Shown piece by piece: positions 10,366-18,462 of a stretch of 53,863 bases of DNA (positions within the stretch are counted from its first letter, which is position 1; each line of letters starts with the position of its first letter). Below the pieces are notes generated by a model, which saw only the letters and a program-made list of their open reading frames with translations, searched no databases and had not been told where the DNA came from. The position numbers and the translations under genes were made by a program. Location of the stretch: contig JAABSP010000034.1 in NCBI GenBank assembly GCA_011390345.1, forward strand, positions 1 to 53,863. The letters are read 5' to 3'. This DNA is from Desulfobacteraceae bacterium (GTDB lineage: Bacteria > Desulfobacterota > Desulfobacteria > Desulfobacterales > JAABSP01).

Positions 10366-11871
10366 ATGGCTGGAAAGCTTCAGATTCCCCAGAAAGTCAC
10401 GGCACTACTTGTTTACGGCCGGCCCCCGCTGGTCTTCGGCGGAATGCTCTGCGCACTGACCGTGATGTGGACCAAAAGCCCGGAACTTTACACCCTCGGC
10501 GTTACGCTGCTGATCATCTCCATGAGCTTCGATATCGTGGACGGATGGTTCGCGGCCCGCTTCACCCCCCATGAGACCCTTGCGCACCTTGCTGACCGGA
10601 TCATGGACAAGGTGGTCTATGCCATGATCTTCCCGCTGGTCTCGGTGGGGATGATGTGGCGGCTTCTGACCATTACCCCGGGCTATCCGCGCATCGAGAT
10701 GCTCCATGTGATCTTCGTGCTGATCCTGACGGTGGTTGTGCTTTTGAGAGACAACTTCGCCCATTTCATGCGGAGCAGGGCCGGTGCCAAAGGGCCCGAG
10801 CCGGAGCCGAGCGAGTTCACCCGGCTGCGGACCGCGGTCGCGGCCCCGGTGGGCGTACTTCTCTATGCCCGGGCCTTCTATGTGCCCGAGGGCCCCTCCT
10901 CCTTTACCTACTACTGGATCTCCTGGATGGGCAACATCCCCTTGCGGGGCCTCTTCTTCATAGAGATCCTCTTTCTTATCATCAATCTCGGCTCTCTTGC
11001 CGGATACTGCCGGAAGTACGGCGCGGCCTTTCTGGATGAACTCTGTCTGGGGGATGAACTCCTGCGGAGAAAGATCTTGTCGGTCTTTCCCAATGCCCTT
11101 ACGGTGATGAATGCGGTGATGGGGATGCTGGCGGTCTTCTTTGCCTATCAGGGAAGGATTCGGGAGGCGTATCTGCTGCTGATGGGGGCCGCCACCTTTG
11201 ACAAGCTCGACGGTGCGGTGGCCCGGAAGCTGGGGCTGACCGAGCCCCTGCCCGGAGAGGCCGGGGCCCCAAAAAGCCGGATCAATGTCGGGGCCATCAT
11301 GGATGATATCGCAGACGGCATCAGCTTCTGCATCGTTCCGGCCTGGATCTTTTTCATCGCGCTCTCTTCGGTGAGCGACATGGAAGGTCTCCGGTGGCTT
11401 CCCATCGGTCTCATCGCGATGGTCTATGCGGCCGCGGGCATTGCAAGGCTCATCTACTTCACCCTGGACACCTCCCCTATTCCCGGCTTTTTCAAGGGGC
11501 TGCCCACCCCGGCTGCCGCGCTGCTGGTGACGGCCCCGCTGATCATGCTGGGCCAGGCAGTCGAGGGGAATTTCCTGGGCTGGGTCCGGTTCTGGGCGCT
11601 CTTCACCATCTTTCTGATGATTATGACCTCGGTCCTGATGAACTTCTATCCTATCCGGTACCTCCATGCGGGCCGACTCATGAGCCGGAAGCCCTGGGTC
11701 GGCCGCATCTCCTTATTCGTGATCGTGGCCACGGTCTTCACGCCCTTTTTCGGCCACGTCTCACTCCTCTTACAGGCGATCTATCTCTTCTCCCCGTTCT
11801 TTACTAGACAGATACCCTCTTCTGTCGCCGCGAGCGAGTCAGCCTCTTCCGGAGAAGATCAAATGGAATGA
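10366..11871 (+). CDS. Two-domain CDP-alcohol phosphatidyltransferase-family membrane protein
   Basis: This 501-residue polytopic membrane protein contains two CDP-alcohol phosphatidyltransferase-type segments. The C-terminal one keeps the catalytic signature D-x2-D-G-x2-A-R ... G-x3-D-x3-D as DKLDGAVAR (about residue 283) and GAIMDDIAD, with a long insert between them. The N-terminal one has DIVDGWFAAR then LADRIMD: the Arg is one position off and the Gly is lost, so it is probably not catalytic. This enzyme family moves a phosphatidyl or phospho-alcohol group from a CDP-linked donor to an alcohol. The acceptor cannot be read from the sequence. The ATG at 10366 follows GAAAGGG. An in-frame start at 10303 would add a charged leader without a ribosome site. 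The 3' end overlaps the convergent ATPase gene by 68 bp. Confidence 0.85.
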   Translation: MAGKLQIPQKVTALLVYGRPPLVFGGMLCALTVMWTKSPELYTLGVTLLIISMSFDIVDGWFAARFTPHETLAHLADRIMDKVVYAMIFPLVSVGMMWRLLTITPGYPRIEMLHVIFVLILTVVVLLRDNFAHFMRSRAGAKGPEPEPSEFTRLRTAVAAPVGVLLYARAFYVPEGPSSFTYYWISWMGNIPLRGLFFIEILFLIINLGSLAGYCRKYGAAFLDELCLGDELLRRKILSVFPNALTVMNAVMGMLAVFFAYQGRIREAYLLLMGAATFDKLDGAVARKLGLTEPLPGEAGAPKSRINVGAIMDDIADGISFCIVPAWIFFIALSSVSDMEGLRWLPIGLIAMVYAAAGIARLIYFTLDTSPIPGFFKGLPTPAAALLVTAPLIMLGQAVEGNFLGWVRFWALFTIFLMIMTSVLMNFYPIRYLHAGRLMSRKPWVGRISLFVIVATVFTPFFGHVSLLLQAIYLFSPFFTRQIPSSVAASESASSGEDQME

Positions 11872-14530
11872 CCGTGACCGAGAGGAGGATGATCCAGAGC
11901 CACTCCACCGGATAGAGGCCCACGGTGCGGAACATCTCCCCGCCTAAGTAGGTCATGAGGATCTGCACCCCGAAGATCAGCCCCACCACCTTGAGAAATC
12001 CCCGGTTCTCCAGGATGTGATCGAAAAGCCGGACATCATCCACCCGGACGTTGAACTTGTTGAAGTTGTTGATAAAGACGAAGAAGCCGAAGAAGGCGGT
12101 CATAAAGGCGGCTTCGGAATGGAAGAGCCCCTGGATCGGATCCCATTTCAAAAAGATGATCGACAGGATCGTCATGAAGATCCCGTTGAAGAGGATCGAT
12201 GACCACATGTACCGGTCGATGATCGCCTCCTCCCGCAGCTTGGGACGCTCCTCCATATGCTTTCTCAGGGGCGGCTCTCCGGAAAAGGCCAGGGCAGCCA
12301 GGGTATCCATGATCAGGTTTATCCAGAGAAGCTGGATCATGGTGAGCGGCAGCCGGAACCCGAAAAATGGCCCAAGAAATGCCACCAGGATCGCGGCCAC
12401 GTTGACCGTGAGCTGAAAGGTGATGAACTTCTGGATGGAGCGGTAGATGGTCCGGCCATAGTGGACCGCGTTCGCGATGGAATCGACGTTGTCGTCTAAG
12501 ATAACGATCTCCGAGGCCTCCTTGGCCACCTCGCTGCCGCTGCCCATTGCAAAGCCGACGTCGCAGTTGGTGAGGGCAGGCGCGTCATTGACGCCGTCGC
12601 CCGTCATCCCCACCACATACCCCTGCTCCTGGGCCACCTTTACCAGACGCCGCTTGTCCTGGGGCAGGCATCTCGCGATCACCTTCAATGTCGGCAGGAT
12701 CTTCTTCAGGTCATCATCCGACAGGTCGGCCATGTCTGAAGAGCTTATCACCGTGTCGGTCTCCGCGGTCAGCAGGCCCGCATCCCTCGCGATGGCTCTT
12801 GCGGTTCCCAGCTTGTCGCCGGTGAGCATCACCACCCGGACTCCGGCCCCCCGCAGGGTCTCGATCGCGCCTTTCGACTCCTCCCGCAGCTCATCTCTGA
12901 TGGAGACGAAGCCGATGAGCGAAAGCTCCGATGGAAGGCTCTCTTCCAGAGTCAGGCTCTCTTCGGTGGCCGCGACCGCGATCACCCGGTATCCCTCGTC
13001 GGCCATCGCGTCCAGGCGGGTCTCCAGCACGGAGCAGCCCTCCACCGACAGGGGCCGGATCTCGGCATTCTCATCGTAGTAGCGGGTGCATTGGGAGAGA
13101 ATTCTTTCAGGAGCCCCTTTGTAGAGGGTCAAAGTGCTTTTGTCTTCGAACTCGATCTCCGATGCCGAGAACTTCCGGATGGAGTTGAACCGGATCTGGC
13201 GGATCACTTCCGCGCGGCTCCTTGTATCATCCAGCTTCCGATCCTCTTTTCGATCATCGGGAAGGATGAACTGGAAGAGGGCCTTTTCGGTCATGTTGCC
13301 GCCCACAAGACAGGCTTCCATGTTTTCTGCCGAAGGATCGAAGACGCAGGAGGTGTTCTTCCGCACCGAGAGATCGAGCAGGTTCTGCAGGGGGCCCGGA
13401 ATGGAGGAGAAGCTCGGATAGGTGTTGAGATCCACTTCCGATTTCTCGCCGGCCGTTGCCTCGGCCGCGGTGATGAATCCAACGGCTTCCAGCCTGCCCC
13501 TGGTGATGGTTCCGGTCTTGTCGCAGAATAGGATGTTGAGGCTTCCCGCGGTCTCGATCCCCAGAAGCTGGCGCACCAGAACATTGGCGTTCAGCAGCTT
13601 TCTCATGTTCTGGGAGAGGACGATCGCAATCATCATGGGCAGCCCCTCGGGGACCGCGACCACGATGATGATCACAGCCAGGATGGCCGCGGTGGTGATA
13701 TCGTAGATCACCACCTGCCACTCGGAGAGATAGGCCATGATCTGTGCGCCGTCAAAGCTGTTGTCCATTAAGACGACCTTGAAGATAAAGGCGACCGCGA
13801 TAAAGGATGCCCCGATATAGCCGAATGTGGAGATCCCCTGGGCCAGCTTGGCCAGCTTCACCCGCAATGGCCCCACCCGCTCATCAGGCTTCAGGGACTG
13901 GGCCAACTGGCCGAAATGGGTGTTGTCGCCCACCCTTTCCACCAGCAGGATCGCCTCCCCATCTTCCACGGTGGTTCCCCGGAAGAGATAGCCGCTGTCA
14001 TCCAGGGCCGGGGGGTCGGTCATGTTCTCGTCCGGGTATTTGCTCACCGGCTCCGGCTCCCCGGTGAACATGGCCTGGTGGGCCTGCAGATCCCCCTCCA
14101 CGATCCTGCCGTCGGCCGGGATCTTGTCGCCGGGCTGGAGGAGCACATGGTCTCCCACAACGATTTCGTCGATGGGAACCGTGGCCACATGGCCGCCCCG
14201 GAAGACATTGACGCTGATCTTCGAAGCCTCCTCCTGGAGGAGTTGGAAGGTCTTCTCGTTTTTGTACTCCGAATAGGTGGAGACCAGAGTGGCCAGGGCC
14301 ACCGCGGCCGCAATTCCGACGCCTTCATACCAGTGAGCGAATCCTGTCACCGCGAGCAGGGTGATGATGGCCAGCGCCACCAGCAGGATCACGATCATCG
14401 GGTCCTTGAAGTTTTCGTTGAGCTTGTCCCAGAAGGTCTCTGTCTCGGGCGGCGCCAGCGCATTGGAGCCGAGCTTCTCTCTTGACGCCGCCACTTCCTC
14501 GGCCGAGAGGCCATCATACCGGTACTGCAT
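11804..14530 (-). CDS. Calcium-translocating P-type ATPase, PMCA type
   Basis: This 908-residue P-type ATPase probably exports Ca2+ from the cytoplasm. It has the cation-ATPase N-domain (YRYDGLSAEEVAASREKLG), the actuator TGEP (MFTGEPEPVSK), the phosphorylation site FCDKTGTIT (Asp near residue 337), the hinge TGDGVNDAPALTN, and the M4 ion-binding PEGLP typical of PMCA/SERCA pumps. M5-M6 and four further C-terminal membrane spans are present. No calmodulin-binding tail is seen. The ATG at 14530 is preceded by GGAGGG, whereas an upstream in-frame ATG at 14566 has no such site. It is transcribed away from recO after 172 bp. Substrate assignment is by family; other divalent cations are possible. 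Confidence 0.93.
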   Translation of the reverse strand: MQYRYDGLSAEEVAASREKLGSNALAPPETETFWDKLNENFKDPMIVILLVALAIITLLAVTGFAHWYEGVGIAAAVALATLVSTYSEYKNEKTFQLLQEEASKISVNVFRGGHVATVPIDEIVVGDHVLLQPGDKIPADGRIVEGDLQAHQAMFTGEPEPVSKYPDENMTDPPALDDSGYLFRGTTVEDGEAILLVERVGDNTHFGQLAQSLKPDERVGPLRVKLAKLAQGISTFGYIGASFIAVAFIFKVVLMDNSFDGAQIMAYLSEWQVVIYDITTAAILAVIIIVVAVPEGLPMMIAIVLSQNMRKLLNANVLVRQLLGIETAGSLNILFCDKTGTITRGRLEAVGFITAAEATAGEKSEVDLNTYPSFSSIPGPLQNLLDLSVRKNTSCVFDPSAENMEACLVGGNMTEKALFQFILPDDRKEDRKLDDTRSRAEVIRQIRFNSIRKFSASEIEFEDKSTLTLYKGAPERILSQCTRYYDENAEIRPLSVEGCSVLETRLDAMADEGYRVIAVAATEESLTLEESLPSELSLIGFVSIRDELREESKGAIETLRGAGVRVVMLTGDKLGTARAIARDAGLLTAETDTVISSSDMADLSDDDLKKILPTLKVIARCLPQDKRRLVKVAQEQGYVVGMTGDGVNDAPALTNCDVGFAMGSGSEVAKEASEIVILDDNVDSIANAVHYGRTIYRSIQKFITFQLTVNVAAILVAFLGPFFGFRLPLTMIQLLWINLIMDTLAALAFSGEPPLRKHMEERPKLREEAIIDRYMWSSILFNGIFMTILSIIFLKWDPIQGLFHSEAAFMTAFFGFFVFINNFNKFNVRVDDVRLFDHILENRGFLKVVGLIFGVQILMTYLGGEMFRTVGLYPVEWLWIILLSVTVIPFDLLRKRLTRSRRQKRVSV

Positions 14531-14702
14531 GTAAAATCCCTCCTCTATTCCTTTGATATGGATCATTTGATATAGGTCGGTTTATATGGGTTTACCGCTT
14601 TTCGCTTTTCAGCTCTTTTGTCGCTTCTCCCACCGGTGCCGGGCAGCTAGGGTGAGGGATTCGTTTAAAGTGAACATCACTCTCCTCGGGGTCATGATCT
14701 CC

Positions 14703-15479
14703 TTACACATGGCGGATTCGGCGAAGAAAGCCGAGGCTCTTCGGCGTTACGCCTAGATGATAGGGCAAAAAGGCCTCCAGCAGCCCCAGCCCCTCCCGGA
14801 TGGAAAGTGGGGAGAAGCGGAGCCGGGCCGCGCGGTCCAGATCCCCGGCCGCGGTCCAGAGGAGCTGTTTGATGGTTCCTTTGCAGAGATAGACCGCTCT
14901 TTTGGCGCCGGCCGCGCATCCGGAGCACAATATCGCGCCTCTGGGAATGTCGAACGCGAGGCGCTGTCCGTCCATGCGGACCATTTCCGTGCCGCACCCG
15001 TTGCACCGGATGAGATCGGGGCAGAACCCTGCAAGGTCGGCAAATCGCATCTGAAAGAGAATGCTCAGAGCCGTGGGGGGCATTCGATCCCCCTCCAGCC
15101 CCTCCAGAGCATACAGCAGCAGGTCGTAAACCGCTTCAACCGGCTTTCCCTCCTGCACCCATCTGTCGATCACCTCGGTCCAATAGCTTGCATAGGCCGT
15201 CTTCTCCACATCCTCCCGAATCTTCGAAAGCGGATGGATCAGCGCGGCCTCCTTCAGGATCGGCAGTCGGCCCCTGCCGGCCTGACAGACAATGGTAAGC
15301 CCGTAGAAAGGCTCCAGGATGCCCCCGAACCGTTTGACGCTGTTCTTTCCGCCCTTTGCAATGGCCGATATCTTCCCCCTCTCCCGGGTGAGAAAGGAGA
15401 GGATCAGATCTCTTTCTCCGTAATCGATCCGGCGCAGAAGGATTGCGCTTGTGGTGAAGCTGGGGCGCTGGAAGGTCAT
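14703..15479 (-). CDS. recO: DNA repair protein RecO
   Basis: The 258-residue RecO works with RecF/RecR to load RecA on SSB-coated gaps. The N-terminal OB fold is visible in SAILLRRIDYGERDLILSFL and GKISAIAKGGKNS. A zinc finger near residues 158-189 has two Cys-x2-Cys pairs (CNGCGTEM and CSGCAAGA). Length and layout are normal. The ATG overlaps the mgtE stop by 4 bp, making it the last gene of the mfd-foldase-mgtE-recO unit. No frame damage is seen. Confidence 0.95.
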   Translation of the reverse strand: MTFQRPSFTTSAILLRRIDYGERDLILSFLTRERGKISAIAKGGKNSVKRFGGILEPFYGLTIVCQAGRGRLPILKEAALIHPLSKIREDVEKTAYASYWTEVIDRWVQEGKPVEAVYDLLLYALEGLEGDRMPPTALSILFQMRFADLAGFCPDLIRCNGCGTEMVRMDGQRLAFDIPRGAILCSGCAAGAKRAVYLCKGTIKQLLWTAAGDLDRAARLRFSPLSIREGLGLLEAFLPYHLGVTPKSLGFLRRIRHV

Positions 15480-16828
15480 AGGGCCAGCAGCAGGGTTGAG
15501 ATCTCGAAGTAGGCGAAGACGCTGACGATATCGATGGAGGTGGTGACAAAGGGGCCTGTTGCCACCGCGGGGTCGACGCGGATGCGGGCAAAGAGCATCG
15601 GGACCAGTGAGCCGACCAGCGCGGCCACGGACATGGAGCAGAGGACCGCAAGGCCAACCGAGATCGCAATCGCGGCCATGCTGTAGCGGAGCTGAGCCAC
15701 CGCGCCGATGAGAATCCCGTAGAAGACTCCGAGGATCAGACCCACCGAGAGTTCCTTGTAGACCACGCGCCAGATCTCCCGGACATGGATCACCCCGGTG
15801 GCCAGCCCCCGCACCACGATGGTGGAGGATTGGGTTCCGATGTTGCCCCCCATCCCCATGATCACCGGGATGAATGCGGCCAGATACGCGTACTGTTTCA
15901 GGCTCTGTTCAAAGTGGCCCACGATGAAGACTGCCGCGATCCCGCCCAGGCAACTCGCAAAGAGCCACGGCAGGCGGATCTTGGTGCTCTTGAAGACCGA
16001 TTTGGTCTCCACGAACTCCCCTCCCGCGCCGGCCATCCGGAGGATGTCCTCGGTGGCCTCCTCCCGGAGGATGTCGATCACATCATCCACGGTGACGATC
16101 CCGACCAGCTTGTTCATGTTGTCCACCACCGGCACAGCCAGGATGTCGTACCGGGCCACGATCCGGGCCACCTCTTCCTGGTCCATGTCGGTGGTGACGG
16201 AGAAGACATCCGTTGACATGAACTCTTTGAGGGGCGTCTCCGGAGAGACCACCACCAGTTGCCGCAGGGAGATGACTCCCACCAGCTTGCCGTATTCGTT
16301 GACCACATAGAGGTAGAAGGGCATCTCCACCTCCGCGAAGTCCTGCTGGATCGAGGTGATCGCGTCCCCGGCCGTCATCTCCTCTTTGAGTGCGATGAAA
16401 TCGGGGACCATGATCCCGCCGGCCGTCTCGTCATCATACCGGAGGAGCCCCTCGATCCGTTCGGAGCCCTCCTTTTTCATCTTCTCCAGGATCGCGTTGG
16501 CCTTCTCCTCGGGAAGGCGGCCGATGAGGTCTGCGACATCGTCTGTGGCCATCTCTTCCAGGACTTCAACCACCTCGTCCAGGTCGATCCCCTCGATCAG
16601 TTCGGCAAAGGTATCTTGGTCCAGCTCGCTGAAGAGGGTTCCCTTCTTCTCGATATCCTTGATCATCCCGAAGATCTTGAGCTGGCTGGACATGGTCAGG
16701 GAGGGAAAGACGATGGAGAGGTCGGCCGCGTGGGTCTTGTTGACGATCTTCCGCAGATGGCTGACCGCATTGCGCCGGATGAGCCGCCGGATGCTGTCGC
16801 TTAATACCTTGTGCCTGTCGCTGAACAT
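15476..16828 (-). CDS. mgtE: Magnesium transporter MgtE
   Basis: This 450-residue MgtE-family Mg2+ channel has an N-terminal superhelical domain (residues 1-130, with DEVVEVLEEMATDDVADLIG), a CBS pair (about 135-265, with YLYVVNEYGKLVGVISLRQL and VPVVDNMNKLVGIVTVDD) and a five-helix membrane part (about 280-450) containing GMGGNIGTQSSTIVVRGLA, the pore signature. In the family the cytosolic domains sense Mg2+ and gate the pore. It lies 25 bp downstream of the foldase gene and overlaps recO by 4 bp, so it is co-transcribed with them. Confidence 0.95.
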   Translation of the reverse strand: MFSDRHKVLSDSIRRLIRRNAVSHLRKIVNKTHAADLSIVFPSLTMSSQLKIFGMIKDIEKKGTLFSELDQDTFAELIEGIDLDEVVEVLEEMATDDVADLIGRLPEEKANAILEKMKKEGSERIEGLLRYDDETAGGIMVPDFIALKEEMTAGDAITSIQQDFAEVEMPFYLYVVNEYGKLVGVISLRQLVVVSPETPLKEFMSTDVFSVTTDMDQEEVARIVARYDILAVPVVDNMNKLVGIVTVDDVIDILREEATEDILRMAGAGGEFVETKSVFKSTKIRLPWLFASCLGGIAAVFIVGHFEQSLKQYAYLAAFIPVIMGMGGNIGTQSSTIVVRGLATGVIHVREIWRVVYKELSVGLILGVFYGILIGAVAQLRYSMAAIAISVGLAVLCSMSVAALVGSLVPMLFARIRVDPAVATGPFVTTSIDIVSVFAYFEISTLLLAL

Positions 16829-16853
16829 GGAGAGGCCTCCTCGCTACTCTTGG

Positions 16854-17843
16854 CTACTGAATGATCCGGATATGGGAGCGGCTTCTCAGATTCTTCAGCC
16901 ATTCATCGAAATTTTCATTCACGATCTCCTGAAAGAGCTTCTCCTGGATCTCCTCTTTTACCTCGGCAAAAGGCGTTCCCTGGGATTCTATGATCTTTTC
17001 CACAAAGAAGATCTGAAAGCCCAGATCCGATTCGATGATGCCTGTGTGCTCCCCTGCTGAAAGGGGTTTTACAGCCTCTTGAACACTTTGGGCCAGATCC
17101 GAGAGGGCAAAGGTTCCCAGATCTCCCCCCTCTGCGGCAAGGCTTTCGGAATACTGCCGGGCCAGGGCCTCGAACTCCTCCCCGGCCTCCAGCTTCTCCA
17201 GAACGGCTTTGGCCTTGTTCCGCTTCAGTTCCCGCAGCATCTCCTCCGCATCCTCGGGAACCATCAAGATAATGTTCCGGAGATGGTACTGCTGCTCTCT
17301 CCCGTATTCTACGGGATGAGTTTCATAGTATTCCCGCACATCCTCGTCCGTGATGATGATCTTGGAGCGGACCTCGATGTTGACCAGCCGGGTTCTCATG
17401 ATCTGCTCCTCGATCCGCTCCCGGTAGGACTCGAGTGTGAGTCCCTCCTGGGCCAGAGCCTCCCGGAGCTGCTCATCGGTGAGATAGCGGGCCTCCTTGA
17501 TCTGTTCGATGGCCGCGTCGATCTCCTCTTTGGCCACTGAGATCTTGTTGGCCTTGACCTGCTGATCTGTCAGCTTCTGGTCGATGAGCCGGTCTAAAAT
17601 ATCCTTCCTGAGCTTGAAGAGCGCCTCCCGCTTCTGTTTTGCGGGATAGGCCGAGTTTCGGATCTTTTCGGCAAAGGGCGCAATGGCCCCTTCCAGCTCC
17701 GAAAGGAGGATGATTTCGTCATTGACCTCGGCAACGATCCGGTCCACCAGCTCCGCGTAAACGCCGCGGCCCGGCTCCAGGACCGTCAGGAGAAATCCGA
17801 GGACCCCTATCAAGGATATCATTTTTTTCCATTTATACAACAT
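16854..17843 (-). CDS. SurA-type periplasmic peptidyl-prolyl isomerase (parvulin)
   Basis: This 329-residue periplasmic foldase of the SurA family helps outer-membrane proteins fold. An N-terminal signal sequence (KKMISLIGVLGFLLTVL) is followed by the SurA_N chaperone domain (VDRIVAEVNDEIILLSELE through YRERIEEQIMRTRLV). A single parvulin domain covers about residues 180-280 (YHLRNIILMV; FEALARQYSESLAAEGGDLG; FQIFFVEKI). The start at 17843 is chosen because it lies 1 nt after the preceding gene's stop and begins the signal peptide. A longer frame to 18044 merely runs through that gene. It has one parvulin domain where E. coli SurA has two. Confidence 0.92.
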   Translation of the reverse strand: MLYKWKKMISLIGVLGFLLTVLEPGRGVYAELVDRIVAEVNDEIILLSELEGAIAPFAEKIRNSAYPAKQKREALFKLRKDILDRLIDQKLTDQQVKANKISVAKEEIDAAIEQIKEARYLTDEQLREALAQEGLTLESYRERIEEQIMRTRLVNIEVRSKIIITDEDVREYYETHPVEYGREQQYHLRNIILMVPEDAEEMLRELKRNKAKAVLEKLEAGEEFEALARQYSESLAAEGGDLGTFALSDLAQSVQEAVKPLSAGEHTGIIESDLGFQIFFVEKIIESQGTPFAEVKEEIQEKLFQEIVNENFDEWLKNLRSRSHIRIIQ

Positions 17844-17844
17844 C

Positions 17845-18450
17845 TCATTCACTTCCGTTTTCCGTCCGTTTCCTGGTTTGCGGAGGAATGGCGATGAGCG
17901 CCTCCACCCCGCGTCTGTCGATGCGGATCGGATAGCGCCGGCGCAGCTCCTCGATCCATCGGGAATAGGCTTCGGGCCGATCCGCGGAAGAGACCTCCCC
18001 AAGCTCCTTATCCACAACCTTTTCCATGAGCATCTGGTTTGCAAGCTCCTCTTTCCATGCGGAAAAAGGGATGGCCGCCTTCAGCAGAACCCCCTCCAGC
18101 GCCTCTTCCGAATAGCCCCGAAGAGCGTTTTGAACCGCGCGCTTTAGCTCCGCATCCGAGACCGCCAGCCCCAGTTCCGCGGCCCGAGCAAAGATCAGCA
18201 GCCTCTCCACCATCTGGGAAAGATGGTTCTGTCTCGCCTCTGCCAGAGCCCCGGGCCGCCTTCCGATGTTCGGCGGATATCCGGTCAGCGCCAGATCGAA
18301 GCTCTGCTCGAACTGGCCTTTTGTCATCTCCTGGCTTTCCACCGCGATCAGCGCCGGCGGGCTCTCTTTTTGATCACCGGAGTCGCACCCTCCCCAGAAG
18401 AGGGGGAGGAGGAAAACCGCCAGAAGGATCTTTTTCAGCCATTTCTTCAT
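17845..18450 (-). CDS. Lipoprotein with SurA N-terminal-like chaperone domain
   Basis: This 201-residue product has a lipoprotein signal (LLPLFWGGC, lipobox Cys near residue 22) and a helical SurA_N-like domain (EMTKGQFEQSFDLALTGY; NHLSQMVERLLIFARAAELG; DAELKRAVQNALRGYSEE). No parvulin domain is present, so catalysis is unlikely. It probably works as a membrane-tethered holdase beside the foldase encoded next, 1 nt downstream. Its ATG lies 12 nt after the mfd stop. A paired SurA-like lipoprotein and SurA after mfd is a recurring arrangement in deltaproteobacteria as I recall it; its exact client is unknown. Confidence 0.82.
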   Translation of the reverse strand: MKKWLKKILLAVFLLPLFWGGCDSGDQKESPPALIAVESQEMTKGQFEQSFDLALTGYPPNIGRRPGALAEARQNHLSQMVERLLIFARAAELGLAVSDAELKRAVQNALRGYSEEALEGVLLKAAIPFSAWKEELANQMLMEKVVDKELGEVSSADRPEAYSRWIEELRRRYPIRIDRRGVEALIAIPPQTRKRTENGSE

Positions 18451-18462
18451 AAATCAACGACT

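Noticed and set aside
10405-11667. 420-codon minus-strand frame opposite the phosphatidyltransferase
   Set aside because: Antisense frame with His/Gly/Asp-rich composition produced by the GC-rich coding strand.
16854-18044. Longer frame (396 codons) for the SurA-type foldase
   Set aside because: The extra 67 codons run through the preceding lipoprotein gene in another frame; the signal peptide starts at 17843.
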